IMG/VR virus record: IMGVR_UViG_3300043410_001024
Coordinates: 1 to 64,000 of that record
Reading direction: 5' to 3' (one strand)
Length of the DNA: 64,000 nt
DNA from: a virus
Made by a program: the position numbers and the translations under genes. The notes under the pieces were generated by a model, which did no database searches, was not told where the DNA came from, and saw nothing but the letters and a program-made list of their open reading frames with translations. The stretch's first letter is position 1. Each line of letters opens with the position of its first letter. Below are positions 41,386 through 49,183 of the stretch, piece by piece.

Positions 41386-42162
41386 TCATCCACAACTTGC
41401 AAAAAATGATAGCATTCTTACTTGTTCTACATATCGTTTAGTAGATAACTCGTTTCGATTACTATTCCAATTTTCATCAGGGGTTGTAACGGATGCAGAT
41501 GTAAATCGCCCAGGCGCGGCGGTTAATACACCAATTGATACGTTGTTTATTGAGCCAAGCGCGGTTGGTGTTATTGTTATTGTTCCAGTACCGGTTGGAC
41601 TAAAGTTTATAGTTTGATTAATTGCGGTCGCATTAATACTGGTTGAATTTAAATATAAGGTACCAGAACCACCAAATGTTACATTACCATTAGGCGAAAC
41701 CGTTACATTACCAGTTGGGGAAACGGTCACACTTCCAGTTGGGGAAACCGTTACATTACCAGTTGGTGACAACGATACTAGCCCAGTAGATGTACAAGTC
41801 AATGATGTAAAGTTACCAGATGCCGCCACGGTTCCACCAATTGCCACGTTGTTAATCACCGATGTATTGGATGGATTTAAGTTAACCGTACCAGTTACCA
41901 TTTGCAAAGTACCAGATAACGCTACCGTTCCAGCGACGGTCAAACCAGATAGTGTACCAGGTATAGAGGTAATACTAGCCCCTAGCGCAGTATGGGTGAG
42001 CAATGGGTCACCGTTATAACTAATATACGCACTACTAGTTAACTCAAGTCTATTACCAGTAACTGTAACTGTTTGAGTTAATAAATTGCCGTCAGCATCA
42101 ACTATAAAATATGGACTAACGTATCCTGATGCCGATCTAAATAATTCCGAAACTGTAACCAT
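41386..42162 (-). CDS. Tail fibre-type repeat protein, 258 aa
   Basis: Built from short beta repeats. It contains SVINNVAIGGTVAASGNFTS and GSINNVSIGVLTAAPGRFTS, the (S/G)xINNxxIG...FTS module seen in neighbouring genes, plus four 8-residue SPTGNVTV units. The N-terminus (MVTVSELFRSASGYVSPYFI) may be an attachment segment, and the C-terminus ELSTKRYVEQVRMLSFF resembles the trimer-closing segments of fibre proteins. Function inferred as a fibre or fibre-associated protein. It is the last of three small genes sharing this module. Confidence 0.6.
   Translation of the reverse strand: MVTVSELFRSASGYVSPYFIVDADGNLLTQTVTVTGNRLELTSSAYISYNGDPLLTHTALGASITSIPGTLSGLTVAGTVALSGTLQMVTGTVNLNPSNTSVINNVAIGGTVAASGNFTSLTCTSTGLVSLSPTGNVTVSPTGSVTVSPTGNVTVSPNGNVTFGGSGTLYLNSTSINATAINQTINFSPTGTGTITITPTALGSINNVSIGVLTAAPGRFTSASVTTPDENWNSNRNELSTKRYVEQVRMLSFFASCG
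41678..41773. repeat. Four 24-bp tandem repeats in a fibre gene
   Basis: Units at 41678-41701, 41702-41725, 41726-41749 and 41750-41773, consensus GTTACATTACCAGTTGGGG plus AAACC. Each encodes SPTGNVTV on the minus strand, with a few substitutions between copies. Confidence 0.88.
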
Positions 42163-42171
42163 AATATTCCT

Positions 42172-42852
42172 TTAGCACATTATCATACCGTATGCAGCGG
42201 CAAGCGTAGCCGCATATCCGATAGTTAACGGACTATTTGCACCGGATGGTTGTGTTGTCAAAGTGACAGTTGTAAATGTTCCAACTGCCGGTGTTATACT
42301 ACCAATTGTCATGTTGTTAATCGAACCCGTAATAGTCGGGTTGATTGATAATACACCAGAACCAGTTGGACTAAGAGTAATAGTTGAATTATTTCCAGTA
42401 CATGACAAATTACCAGTAACGGTCAGTGAGGTAAATGTTCCAGCGGCCGGAACGTTTGCACCAATTGTTACATTATCTATACTACCAGTTGTCGCTGGAT
42501 TAATAGCAACGGTTCCTGATCCGGTTGGCGAAATTGTTACATTTCCAGTACTTGGACTTAATGAAACCGAGGTGGTTGCTGTCAATGTGGTAAATTGTCC
42601 ACTTCTTGGAGTTGTTAGTCCAATAGTGGTATTGTTAATAGAACCAGTGGTTGATGGGTTTGCGGTTAACTGGTCGGTAACTGTTAAACTTGCTAATGAA
42701 ATTACACTACTAGCATTAAAAGTAACCGTATTCGTTGTACTATTAGTGGTAATAGAAATCCCATTTCCGCCCACAAGTGTTAATGTATTGTTAATTGGAG
42801 TTAAACTGATAGTTGGTTGCCCAGCCACTCCCAAGTATGTATAACTGTTCAT
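42172..42852 (-). CDS. Tail fibre-type repeat protein, 226 aa
   Basis: Short N-terminus (MNSYTYLGVAGQPTISLTPI), then at least three copies of the module GSINNxTIGxxxPxxGxFTxxTxT, interleaved with NVTISPTGSGTVAINPATTG units. A repetitive beta-helical or beta-solenoid shaft is the likely fold. No catalytic motif. Its start overlaps the upstream gene by 4 nt, and it lies 10 nt before the next, so the three genes are co-translated. Role in the tail fibre or particle surface is inferred. Confidence 0.62.
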   Translation of the reverse strand: MNSYTYLGVAGQPTISLTPINNTLTLVGGNGISITTNSTTNTVTFNASSVISLASLTVTDQLTANPSTTGSINNTTIGLTTPRSGQFTTLTATTSVSLSPSTGNVTISPTGSGTVAINPATTGSIDNVTIGANVPAAGTFTSLTVTGNLSCTGNNSTITLSPTGSGVLSINPTITGSINNMTIGSITPAVGTFTTVTLTTQPSGANSPLTIGYAATLAAAYGMIMC

Positions 42853-44015
42853 ACGCCTGCTCCAAGCAAAATAGAAGTTAGTTGTTGTTGTTTAATAAGA
42901 GAATTACCCGTATTTGCTATTTGGGTAATAGTCATTGATGAAAATCTTCCAGATGCCGGTACAGTATTACCTATAATAGTGTTATCTATAAATCCAACGA
43001 CTGGAGATATCAAAACAGTATTGGTACCTGTTATAGAAATATTTTGATTTCCATTTAATATTAAATTAGAATTATTGGTTATTGATGAAAATTTACCAGT
43101 TTTTGGTACATTTGCACCTATTATCATTTTATCACAATCACCAGTATTGGCTGGGGAAATAGTCAAGGTCCCGGTTGGTGCTATTGATACATTTTGTGAT
43201 GTGTTTAATATCGTTGTATCGGTGGACGTCAATGACGTAAAAGTACCACTCACCCGTTGAGTATTTCCAATAGTAATATTATTAATTTGGCTTGTGATCG
43301 CCGGTGATATTACAAAATTATTTGAAACAGAAATACTTCCATAGTTTGATATATTAAATGTTAAACTAGATAATGATGAGGCAAATGACAGATTATTATC
43401 AGAATTAGCAAAATTTAATTTAGTTAAAATAAAATCTGCGGAAAGTGTTGATTGTCCTGGCGATGCTATATTACTAATACTGGTAATAGATACTGTCCCA
43501 AACTCATTTACAGCAATATAATTGTCTGGTAAATTACTATACCAATTTCTATACGTACCTAGTTCACCACCTAAGCTATCACTTCTTCCAGTGATGTCTG
43601 GAATTTGTAATGTGTTAATTCTTTCAGAATAAGTTGCTTTGTATGTTAATATAATATTGACTAATGGGGTGATTGTATCAGAATTGTTGTATGGTGTTGC
43701 AATCACTGAAACTGCGGATTCATTAACTGTTGCTGAGAACTTAACCAAATCACGCCCAGAGTTAGTTCTACCATATACTAATACACTGGCAAAATTTACT
43801 CTAGCGGTAATTGTTACATTAACATGCTCAATGTCATTAGGGCCATATTCAATAACTATTTTATAGTCTGCACTTGAAAAATCACCTACATTCCATTTAT
43901 CAAATACAGTAGCTTCTGGGATTTTTACTACAGTACCTGTATACGATAAGTTTAACCCTCGTTTGAGTTTAAGAGTATTTTTCAACCCTGTTAAAAAAAA
44001 ATTAGAAAACGTCAT
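42849..44015 (-). CDS. Tail fibre-type protein, 388 aa
   Basis: The N-terminal half is a non-repetitive beta-rich domain (NTLKLKRGLNLSYTGTVVKI, YKIVIEYGPNDIEHVNVTIT, VLVYGRTNSGRDLVKFSA, YRNWYSNLPDNYIAVNEFG). The C-terminal half carries at least three INNITIG...GTFTSLT modules, as in the two downstream genes. It could be the particle-attached member of the three-gene set. Overlaps the downstream gene by 4 nt; a CTAAATA box and a terminator lie upstream, so this gene heads its transcript. Confidence 0.65.
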   Translation of the reverse strand: MTFSNFFLTGLKNTLKLKRGLNLSYTGTVVKIPEATVFDKWNVGDFSSADYKIVIEYGPNDIEHVNVTITARVNFASVLVYGRTNSGRDLVKFSATVNESAVSVIATPYNNSDTITPLVNIILTYKATYSERINTLQIPDITGRSDSLGGELGTYRNWYSNLPDNYIAVNEFGTVSITSISNIASPGQSTLSADFILTKLNFANSDNNLSFASSLSSLTFNISNYGSISVSNNFVISPAITSQINNITIGNTQRVSGTFTSLTSTDTTILNTSQNVSIAPTGTLTISPANTGDCDKMIIGANVPKTGKFSSITNNSNLILNGNQNISITGTNTVLISPVVGFIDNTIIGNTVPASGRFSSMTITQIANTGNSLIKQQQLTSILLGAGV

Positions 44016-44058
44016 AATATCTCATTGTTGTACTGTATTTAGTCAGTTTTTAAGCTGA

Positions 44059-44092
44059 TAAAAATCCCGCATACTACTAAATATGCGGGATT
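44059..44092 (-). terminator. Terminator inside the fibre cluster
   Basis: On the minus strand AATCCCGCATA / TATGCGGGATT (11 bp) with an 8-nt loop, followed by TTTAT. It ends the transcript of the gene at 44105. Confidence 0.92.
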
Positions 44093-44104
44093 GATTTTAA
44101 ACTA

Positions 44105-44686
44105 CTATTCCGCAGCTGGTGTATCAGTTACTACAGTATCATCAACTGATACCTCGTCAACTGGTTCGTTGACAATTGTTGGTTCAATCTCGGTTGGTAA
44201 TGTACCGTTTTCAATCATCTCAGTAACTATTTCATTGTTTACAATAGTTAATGGGATTACAGATGCAGGATCATAGATTTTCCAATTTACTGTTAATTCA
44301 TCCCACTCATACAATTTACCATCAGTTGGGTACGGAATTGGTGCTTCAAAACAACAATTTTTGGGATTAAATTTCCAACTTTTAAATGCAAGAGGATTAG
44401 ATTTCCATCTTTCTTTTGTATCCTCTTGCATTTTCTTCATTTCAGTTTTTGTCAGTTTGGAAATGTTGTGAACATCATGAACAACACCATCTATAAACTC
44501 ATAGGTGGTCCCTTCCAATTTTTCATAAACTCCCAATTCAGGAACATCATTTCTTTGAAATTTTGCACAACCTTCTGGAATATTATTTTCTAAATTAATA
44601 CCTGGAAAAATATATTGTAAATTACTACCAGCGATTGGATGGCCAACTGGTTCACCGTTTTCTAATCTAATATATAAATTAATCAT
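44105..44686 (-). CDS. Fibre-cluster accessory protein, 193 aa
   Basis: The N-terminal segment MINLYIRLENGEPVGHPIAG is followed by LQYIFPGINLENNIPEGCAK. A conserved-looking core has WKFNPKNCCFEAPIPYPTDG and YEWDELTVNWKIYD, a PxPxDGxxYxWDE...W pattern common in small genes beside T4-like fibre genes. The C-terminus is Thr/Val/Asp-rich. It may be a fibre-associated virion protein or an assembly helper. It starts in a 4-nt overlap with the glycine-rich gene upstream, so the two may work together. Confidence 0.6.
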   Translation of the reverse strand: MINLYIRLENGEPVGHPIAGSNLQYIFPGINLENNIPEGCAKFQRNDVPELGVYEKLEGTTYEFIDGVVHDVHNISKLTKTEMKKMQEDTKERWKSNPLAFKSWKFNPKNCCFEAPIPYPTDGKLYEWDELTVNWKIYDPASVIPLTIVNNEIVTEMIENGTLPTEIEPTIVNEPVDEVSVDDTVVTDTPAAE

Positions 44687-45675
44687 GATATATCTGCCGT
44701 GTATGTTGAAGGGAATAATCTTCCTGGATTATTAACATCGATCGGTACAGTTGTCCATATTAGCTTAACAGCACCCCAGCCTGCCTTTCCAGGGTTACCT
44801 GGCCAGGATGTACCAGGACCGCCACTGCCACCGCCATATAATCCTCCCCAGCAATTACTATTTCCACCTTCACCACTGCTTGTTGCTGGGTTCTCACCAC
44901 TCATTCCTCTAGAACCTCCACTTCCGCCTGCACCACCACCACCGTAACCCGCAGTAGTTGTAAAATTAATAGTATTGCCACCAGTATATTGATTACCGTG
45001 CCACCAGCCGCTAGCTGTATCACCTTTACCATGTATACCGGTACCACCACCCGCACCTGTGCCGTATGTCGAACTATAGGATCCGCCGCCGCACGAGCCG
45101 CCTGAGTTTGCCGCAGGCAACGAATTAGTATCGCCACCATTCCCTGTATAGCCACCCGCGCCACCGCCGCCATTCCAACTTGATGATGTGCCGCCAGCGC
45201 CGCCCCCGTCACCGTACCAGCCACCGCCGTAACCGTTCTTGTTTGGCCCGGATGAATCGGATCCGGAGGTGGCGTTTCCGCCGCCGTATCCAGCAACGGT
45301 AGTTGTAGATATAAAATAGCTATTTCCGCCTAGTCCGCCATTCTTAGCTCCTCCGTCACCAACAACAACAGTATATGATGTTCCTGGTATAACTGGGATA
45401 TTATTCTTCCAACCTAGGCCGCCACCTGCGCCAGAACAATTTGACCAACCGGTATATCCACCACCACCTCCACCGATACATACAACCGAAACTACCGTTA
45501 CTGAACCTGGGCAAACCCAAGTATACGATCCTGGTCTAGAATAGGTTATTTGGCCACAGTTATCTTTGGTTAATGGGATTACACCACTGGTAGTACCAGC
45601 GGTGCTTGTAAGCTGTGTAAAACCAGTGGTAGTATTAGTCAAACCAAAAGAATTAGAAAATTGTTTAAAAAACAT
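44683..45675 (-). CDS. Glycine-rich putative receptor-binding adhesin, 330 aa
   Basis: The N-terminal 50 residues are ordinary (FFKQFSNSFGLTNTTTGFTQ). The rest is a glycine-rich domain opening with GSYTWVCPGSVTVVSVVCIG and closing with GKAGWGAVKLIW. Between them are many GGGGG, GYGGG and GGAGG runs alternating with short variable polar loops (SSGPNKNG, SSSWNG, SSTYGT). This is the pattern of phage glycine-rich tip domains; the gp38 adhesins of S16-like and T2-like phages use polyglycine sandwiches with variable loops. Receptor binding is inferred. AAGGAGAG precedes the ATG. Confidence 0.7.
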   Translation of the reverse strand: MFFKQFSNSFGLTNTTTGFTQLTSTAGTTSGVIPLTKDNCGQITYSRPGSYTWVCPGSVTVVSVVCIGGGGGGYTGWSNCSGAGGGLGWKNNIPVIPGTSYTVVVGDGGAKNGGLGGNSYFISTTTVAGYGGGNATSGSDSSGPNKNGYGGGWYGDGGGAGGTSSSWNGGGGAGGYTGNGGDTNSLPAANSGGSCGGGSYSSTYGTGAGGGTGIHGKGDTASGWWHGNQYTGGNTINFTTTAGYGGGGAGGSGGSRGMSGENPATSSGEGGNSNCWGGLYGGGSGGPGTSWPGNPGKAGWGAVKLIWTTVPIDVNNPGRLFPSTYTADIS

Positions 45676-45677
45676 AA

Positions 45678-48600
45678 TTATTGACTCTCCTTGATAGTTA
45701 ATAACACTGCAATAACATTTGGGGTATCACATGATGCTTTAATACTATAACCATTTGGAACTTGATAAACAGTTTCACTACGGAATAACCCAGTTGTGGT
45801 ATCGCTTGGACTAAGTGTCTGACCATTGTTTAAATAAAATACGTTACCAGCATTATCATCTAATGTTAAATAGAATTTGACATCGTCTGGTAATCCGTAT
45901 GCGGTGTAAGTATTATTAAGTGATGCGGTTGAGTTATATAACTGCCATGAATTTTTACCAGTTCTGTATAATACAATCCATCCACTACCAATTGTCGCAA
46001 CTTGGGTTGATTGATAAGTGGTCGAATCAACGGTGTTAAAATTATAGTTAAATGCTTGTTGGTCAATTTGTGCTGTGTTTTGTAAAGTAACAGCATATCC
46101 CATTTTACTGGCAACGATTTGTGCCCATCTATGGCTAGTATATAACGATACGGTCATCAAACTACCCGTTGCTGATGATAATGTTAATGCACTTCCACCG
46201 ACTGACGTACTTACTGAAAACGTGGTAGAGGTAAATCCAGATAATACATAGTACGTTGTACCAGCGCCTATACCACCGTATGCAGTACCATTAAATCTAA
46301 CCGCCATATTAGTATACATACCAGTTGTACTTGCAACGGTGATTAAATTTCCAGTAGAATTAGTTGATAAAACTGATTGTGGCGCCCATTGGGTGTAATA
46401 TCCTTGCCAATCATTTAAACGACCATTAATTGACGCATATATTCTTGGGGTTCCGAGATATTCATCATACATCATTGCAACTTGCGTACCAGATTTAGAA
46501 CCACAATGAACATGCATTGGTGTACCCCATCCTTGAGTAACTTGGCTTTCACCACCGGTTTTTCCATTTAATGGGTAGGCCGTTGTGGTAAAACTACTTA
46601 AGTTGGTGGCAACCGCATATGCAGCACTCATACCATGCAGTGCATAGTTAGCGGCACTACTAGGGAAGTATGATCCAATTATTCTCCATAGCCCTCTTGA
46701 GAAAGTTAACGAGCACGGGGTATCTTGAATCAATTTGAAATTTGGCCGATAACCGATAGTCCAGGTACCGTCACCGAAATTCATACCAGTGTTACCCAAA
46801 TCACTCCATGTAGAACCATTAAACAACCCCATACGCATAAAGGTTCCACTGCTACCCATGTACAACAAATACGCCATTTCTGTGGTGGCTGTTGCACTCG
46901 TTTGTTCACTAAAGTATACCATGTTACATAGTGCACCGCCACTCATACCTACTAAATTTTGTTGTGATTTTAAAGTTGGTAATTGGGTATAAGATGTCAT
47001 TGCTTCAGTAACTAACGCGAGACAGTTGTTACCAAATGTGCCATTAGTGTTATGTGGCCCGTAGCTTGTATGTGGATACACTCTATTCCCATATTCAATA
47101 CCGATTAGTAATCTACCGGTTGGTGTTACTTGGATTTGGGTTGCGGCATAAATGTAATTTAATGATGCATTCATTGAGCTGAGAAGTACTTCACTCAATA
47201 CAACACCAGATGTATTCATTGCGTAAATTCTACCACCTTGGCATACCATCCAGCATCCTGCCGGTTCATTCCACGCATATCCCTCACCGTAGTCATATCC
47301 CCATGGCAAGTAGTTACCAGTGTGGGCGGTTTGGCCAACGCTTGTGGTACTACCAGTCGAATTAATACGTGCTTTGTAATTGCCAGATGCGTTTGCATTA
47401 ATAGTTGCAGGATCATAATATATGTATAATGGGCGACTATTAAATGGATACCATTTAGTCGAATAGCGAACAGTGTTAACACTTTCACTTAATCCATTGA
47501 TTAAATTAGTTGCCACACCTGCACTATCATAACATACTAAACACCCGTATTCACCAACAAATACAACTCTTTCATCACCCCATTGGTAATGTTCAGATAT
47601 ACTCTTCATAGTAGTGTGTTGTGTCGTAAGCTGGGTTCTGGTGTTAGATAATGTCGTTGAGCTGGTTTGACGATAGAAAGTCACTAATCCGTCAGACGCG
47701 CCAGTTCCAGTGGTGGCTGCAATAACTGCGTTAACGTTGGTTCCTGTCGATAAACACGCACATTCTAATCCAGAGTGGGCGGAACTGACAGCGGTTAATG
47801 ATACAGCGGTGGCTGCACTGGTCCATGCGTTAGTACTTGAGTTAAAGTTGAATGCAATTGCTTGGCTAGCGGTGGCAGAGGTTGTTACTGCAAACAAGTA
47901 AGGGGTAACGTTTGCTGTTGCAGTTTTTACCATTTTACACATACCAATATTGTATGTTGATTGTGCAATACCAAGACTTTGTATAGAACCTGCAGTAGAA
48001 ATTGCGCCAGTGTTTGCCATGTTAAATGCCTGCGCACTCCAGTTACCAACCGCCGTACCTGATGCAACAATTACTTTATCAGTATTGTCTGGGACGATTT
48101 CAAGTGCAAATGGATATGCATTGGCGTTCCCAAATGCGGTTGACATATCTAAACTGGTAACAAGGTGGTCAACAGTGTTACCCGTAATAGTAAATCTCAT
48201 TAAATATTTAGTAGTACGTTGTTGGCAAACAACTGCCACTTTAGTTGCGGTAAGTGCAATTGCTCTCCAGCAAGGTTGTTGCCAGGAGGTTGAACTACCG
48301 TTAGGTGCAGACCATAAGTTATAGCTAAAATCACTAAACCAAGCAACTGGTAACGTGTGGTTTTGGATTGGTCCAGCCACGTATTTGTTAGTTTGATATT
48401 CAACAATTTGTGTGTGGATCATATTTCCACCAAAGAAATCTAAACTTCCACAACGGTGATGTGAATGAGGAAGGAAAAATAACAATACACGATTTGCACT
48501 TAATTGTACTTGATACGGTTCACCCCATCCGTATGTGCTTGCGCCACTATAACTAATAATAGGATTAACATTTGAACCAAATGGTGTCCATTCTTGTGCA

Positions 48601-48770
48601 CCGCTAGCGGTTGAGTTAATTGTTGCATTATTTTGCACACCATTGATATTAACTGCACGTAACTCTGCGCCTGCACCAGTGGCGTTTGTGTAAACAGATG
48701 ATAATGTACTAGTAATTGTATTATTAATTACTGATTTGTTAATTGTTGGTGCTGTATATATTCTACCCAT
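45678..48770 (-). CDS. Large tail fibre/surface protein, 1030 aa
   Basis: No family recognised. It begins GRIYTAPTINKSVINNTITS, with a short attachment-like segment, then a long region of repeated beta sheets with Trp/Tyr-rich blade-like motifs (GWGEPYQVQLSANRVLLFFL, DERVVFVGEYGCLVCYDSAG, GEGYAWNEPAGCWMVCQGGR) that resemble beta-propeller blades. An internal segment TGNLITVASTTGMYTNMAVR with FNGTAYGGIGAGTTYYVLSG is the VxST..m..gm.v.F module also found in the giant fibres. Preceded by TATAAATA (48795-48802) and AAGGA. Likely a host-recognition or surface protein. Confidence 0.7.
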   Translation of the reverse strand: MGRIYTAPTINKSVINNTITSTLSSVYTNATGAGAELRAVNINGVQNNATINSTASGAQEWTPFGSNVNPIISYSGASTYGWGEPYQVQLSANRVLLFFLPHSHHRCGSLDFFGGNMIHTQIVEYQTNKYVAGPIQNHTLPVAWFSDFSYNLWSAPNGSSTSWQQPCWRAIALTATKVAVVCQQRTTKYLMRFTITGNTVDHLVTSLDMSTAFGNANAYPFALEIVPDNTDKVIVASGTAVGNWSAQAFNMANTGAISTAGSIQSLGIAQSTYNIGMCKMVKTATANVTPYLFAVTTSATASQAIAFNFNSSTNAWTSAATAVSLTAVSSAHSGLECACLSTGTNVNAVIAATTGTGASDGLVTFYRQTSSTTLSNTRTQLTTQHTTMKSISEHYQWGDERVVFVGEYGCLVCYDSAGVATNLINGLSESVNTVRYSTKWYPFNSRPLYIYYDPATINANASGNYKARINSTGSTTSVGQTAHTGNYLPWGYDYGEGYAWNEPAGCWMVCQGGRIYAMNTSGVVLSEVLLSSMNASLNYIYAATQIQVTPTGRLLIGIEYGNRVYPHTSYGPHNTNGTFGNNCLALVTEAMTSYTQLPTLKSQQNLVGMSGGALCNMVYFSEQTSATATTEMAYLLYMGSSGTFMRMGLFNGSTWSDLGNTGMNFGDGTWTIGYRPNFKLIQDTPCSLTFSRGLWRIIGSYFPSSAANYALHGMSAAYAVATNLSSFTTTAYPLNGKTGGESQVTQGWGTPMHVHCGSKSGTQVAMMYDEYLGTPRIYASINGRLNDWQGYYTQWAPQSVLSTNSTGNLITVASTTGMYTNMAVRFNGTAYGGIGAGTTYYVLSGFTSTTFSVSTSVGGSALTLSSATGSLMTVSLYTSHRWAQIVASKMGYAVTLQNTAQIDQQAFNYNFNTVDSTTYQSTQVATIGSGWIVLYRTGKNSWQLYNSTASLNNTYTAYGLPDDVKFYLTLDDNAGNVFYLNNGQTLSPSDTTTGLFRSETVYQVPNGYSIKASCDTPNVIAVLLTIKESQ

Positions 48771-48794
48771 TTAAAAAAATTCCTTGTTATCTAT

Positions 48795-48802
48795 TATTTA
48801 TA
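48795..48802 (-). promoter_or_regulatory. Late promoter TATAAATA
   Basis: Perfect late box on the minus strand, 24 nt before the ATG at 48770. It overlaps the last codons of the small gene at 48798 (stop 48798-48800). Confidence 0.65.
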
Positions 48803-49118
48803 CAGTTGATGTTTCGATTCCATACACAACCGCAGAAACAGATGTTGCACTTGAGTATGCTACAATTCGTTTAGTTGCATCTAGTACTAAACCGGTTCTT
48901 TCAACCACGCCTTTAGGTGGTATCGTTACATCGTATTCAATATATTCATTAGCGGCGGGTGATGCTGATGTCGCAAGTGCTAAACGAACTAATACTGAAG
49001 ATGAACCTCTGTTGCAAATTGAAACTGTTACCACAGCAAATGTTGTTGCAGGAACGGTATACAAGGTTGTATTTGTTGTTGCTGCTAGATCAGATGATCC
49101 TAAAATTCCTGATGCCAT
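48798..49118 (-). CDS. Small virion protein of marine T4-like type, 106 aa
   Basis: Beta-rich protein with LYTVPATTFAVVTVSICNRG, SSVLVRLALATSASP, EYIEYDVTIPPKGVVERTGL and VLDATKRIVAYSS. The pattern (VxISIxNRG...VRxA...IEYDxxIxxxGxxxRTGxVL) is that of a common small structural protein near fibre genes in cyanophage-like phages, and it is related in layout to the gene at 62398. Function is probably particle decoration or attachment; not established. GGAG precedes the ATG. Confidence 0.72.
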   Translation of the reverse strand: MASGILGSSDLAATTNTTLYTVPATTFAVVTVSICNRGSSSVLVRLALATSASPAANEYIEYDVTIPPKGVVERTGLVLDATKRIVAYSSATSVSAVVYGIETSTV

Positions 49119-49150
49119 TATATTTCTCCATATTTTATAATTTTGGCTAT

Positions 49151-49174
49151 ATTGCTACTCCGAAGAGTAGCAAT
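49151..49174. other. TTCG-loop hairpin between fibre genes
   Basis: On the minus strand ATTGCTACTC / GAGTAGCAAT (10 bp) encloses TTCG. No T-run follows in the leftward direction, so it is not a standard terminator there. It lies 10 nt after the stop of the giant fibre gene and could protect the 3' end of its mRNA or act as a processing site. Confidence 0.6.
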
Positions 49175-49183
49175 ATCTATTTT

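Noticed and set aside
42263-42844. Rightward open frame (193 codons)
   Set aside because: Shadow of the low-complexity fibre repeats on the other strand; no start signal.
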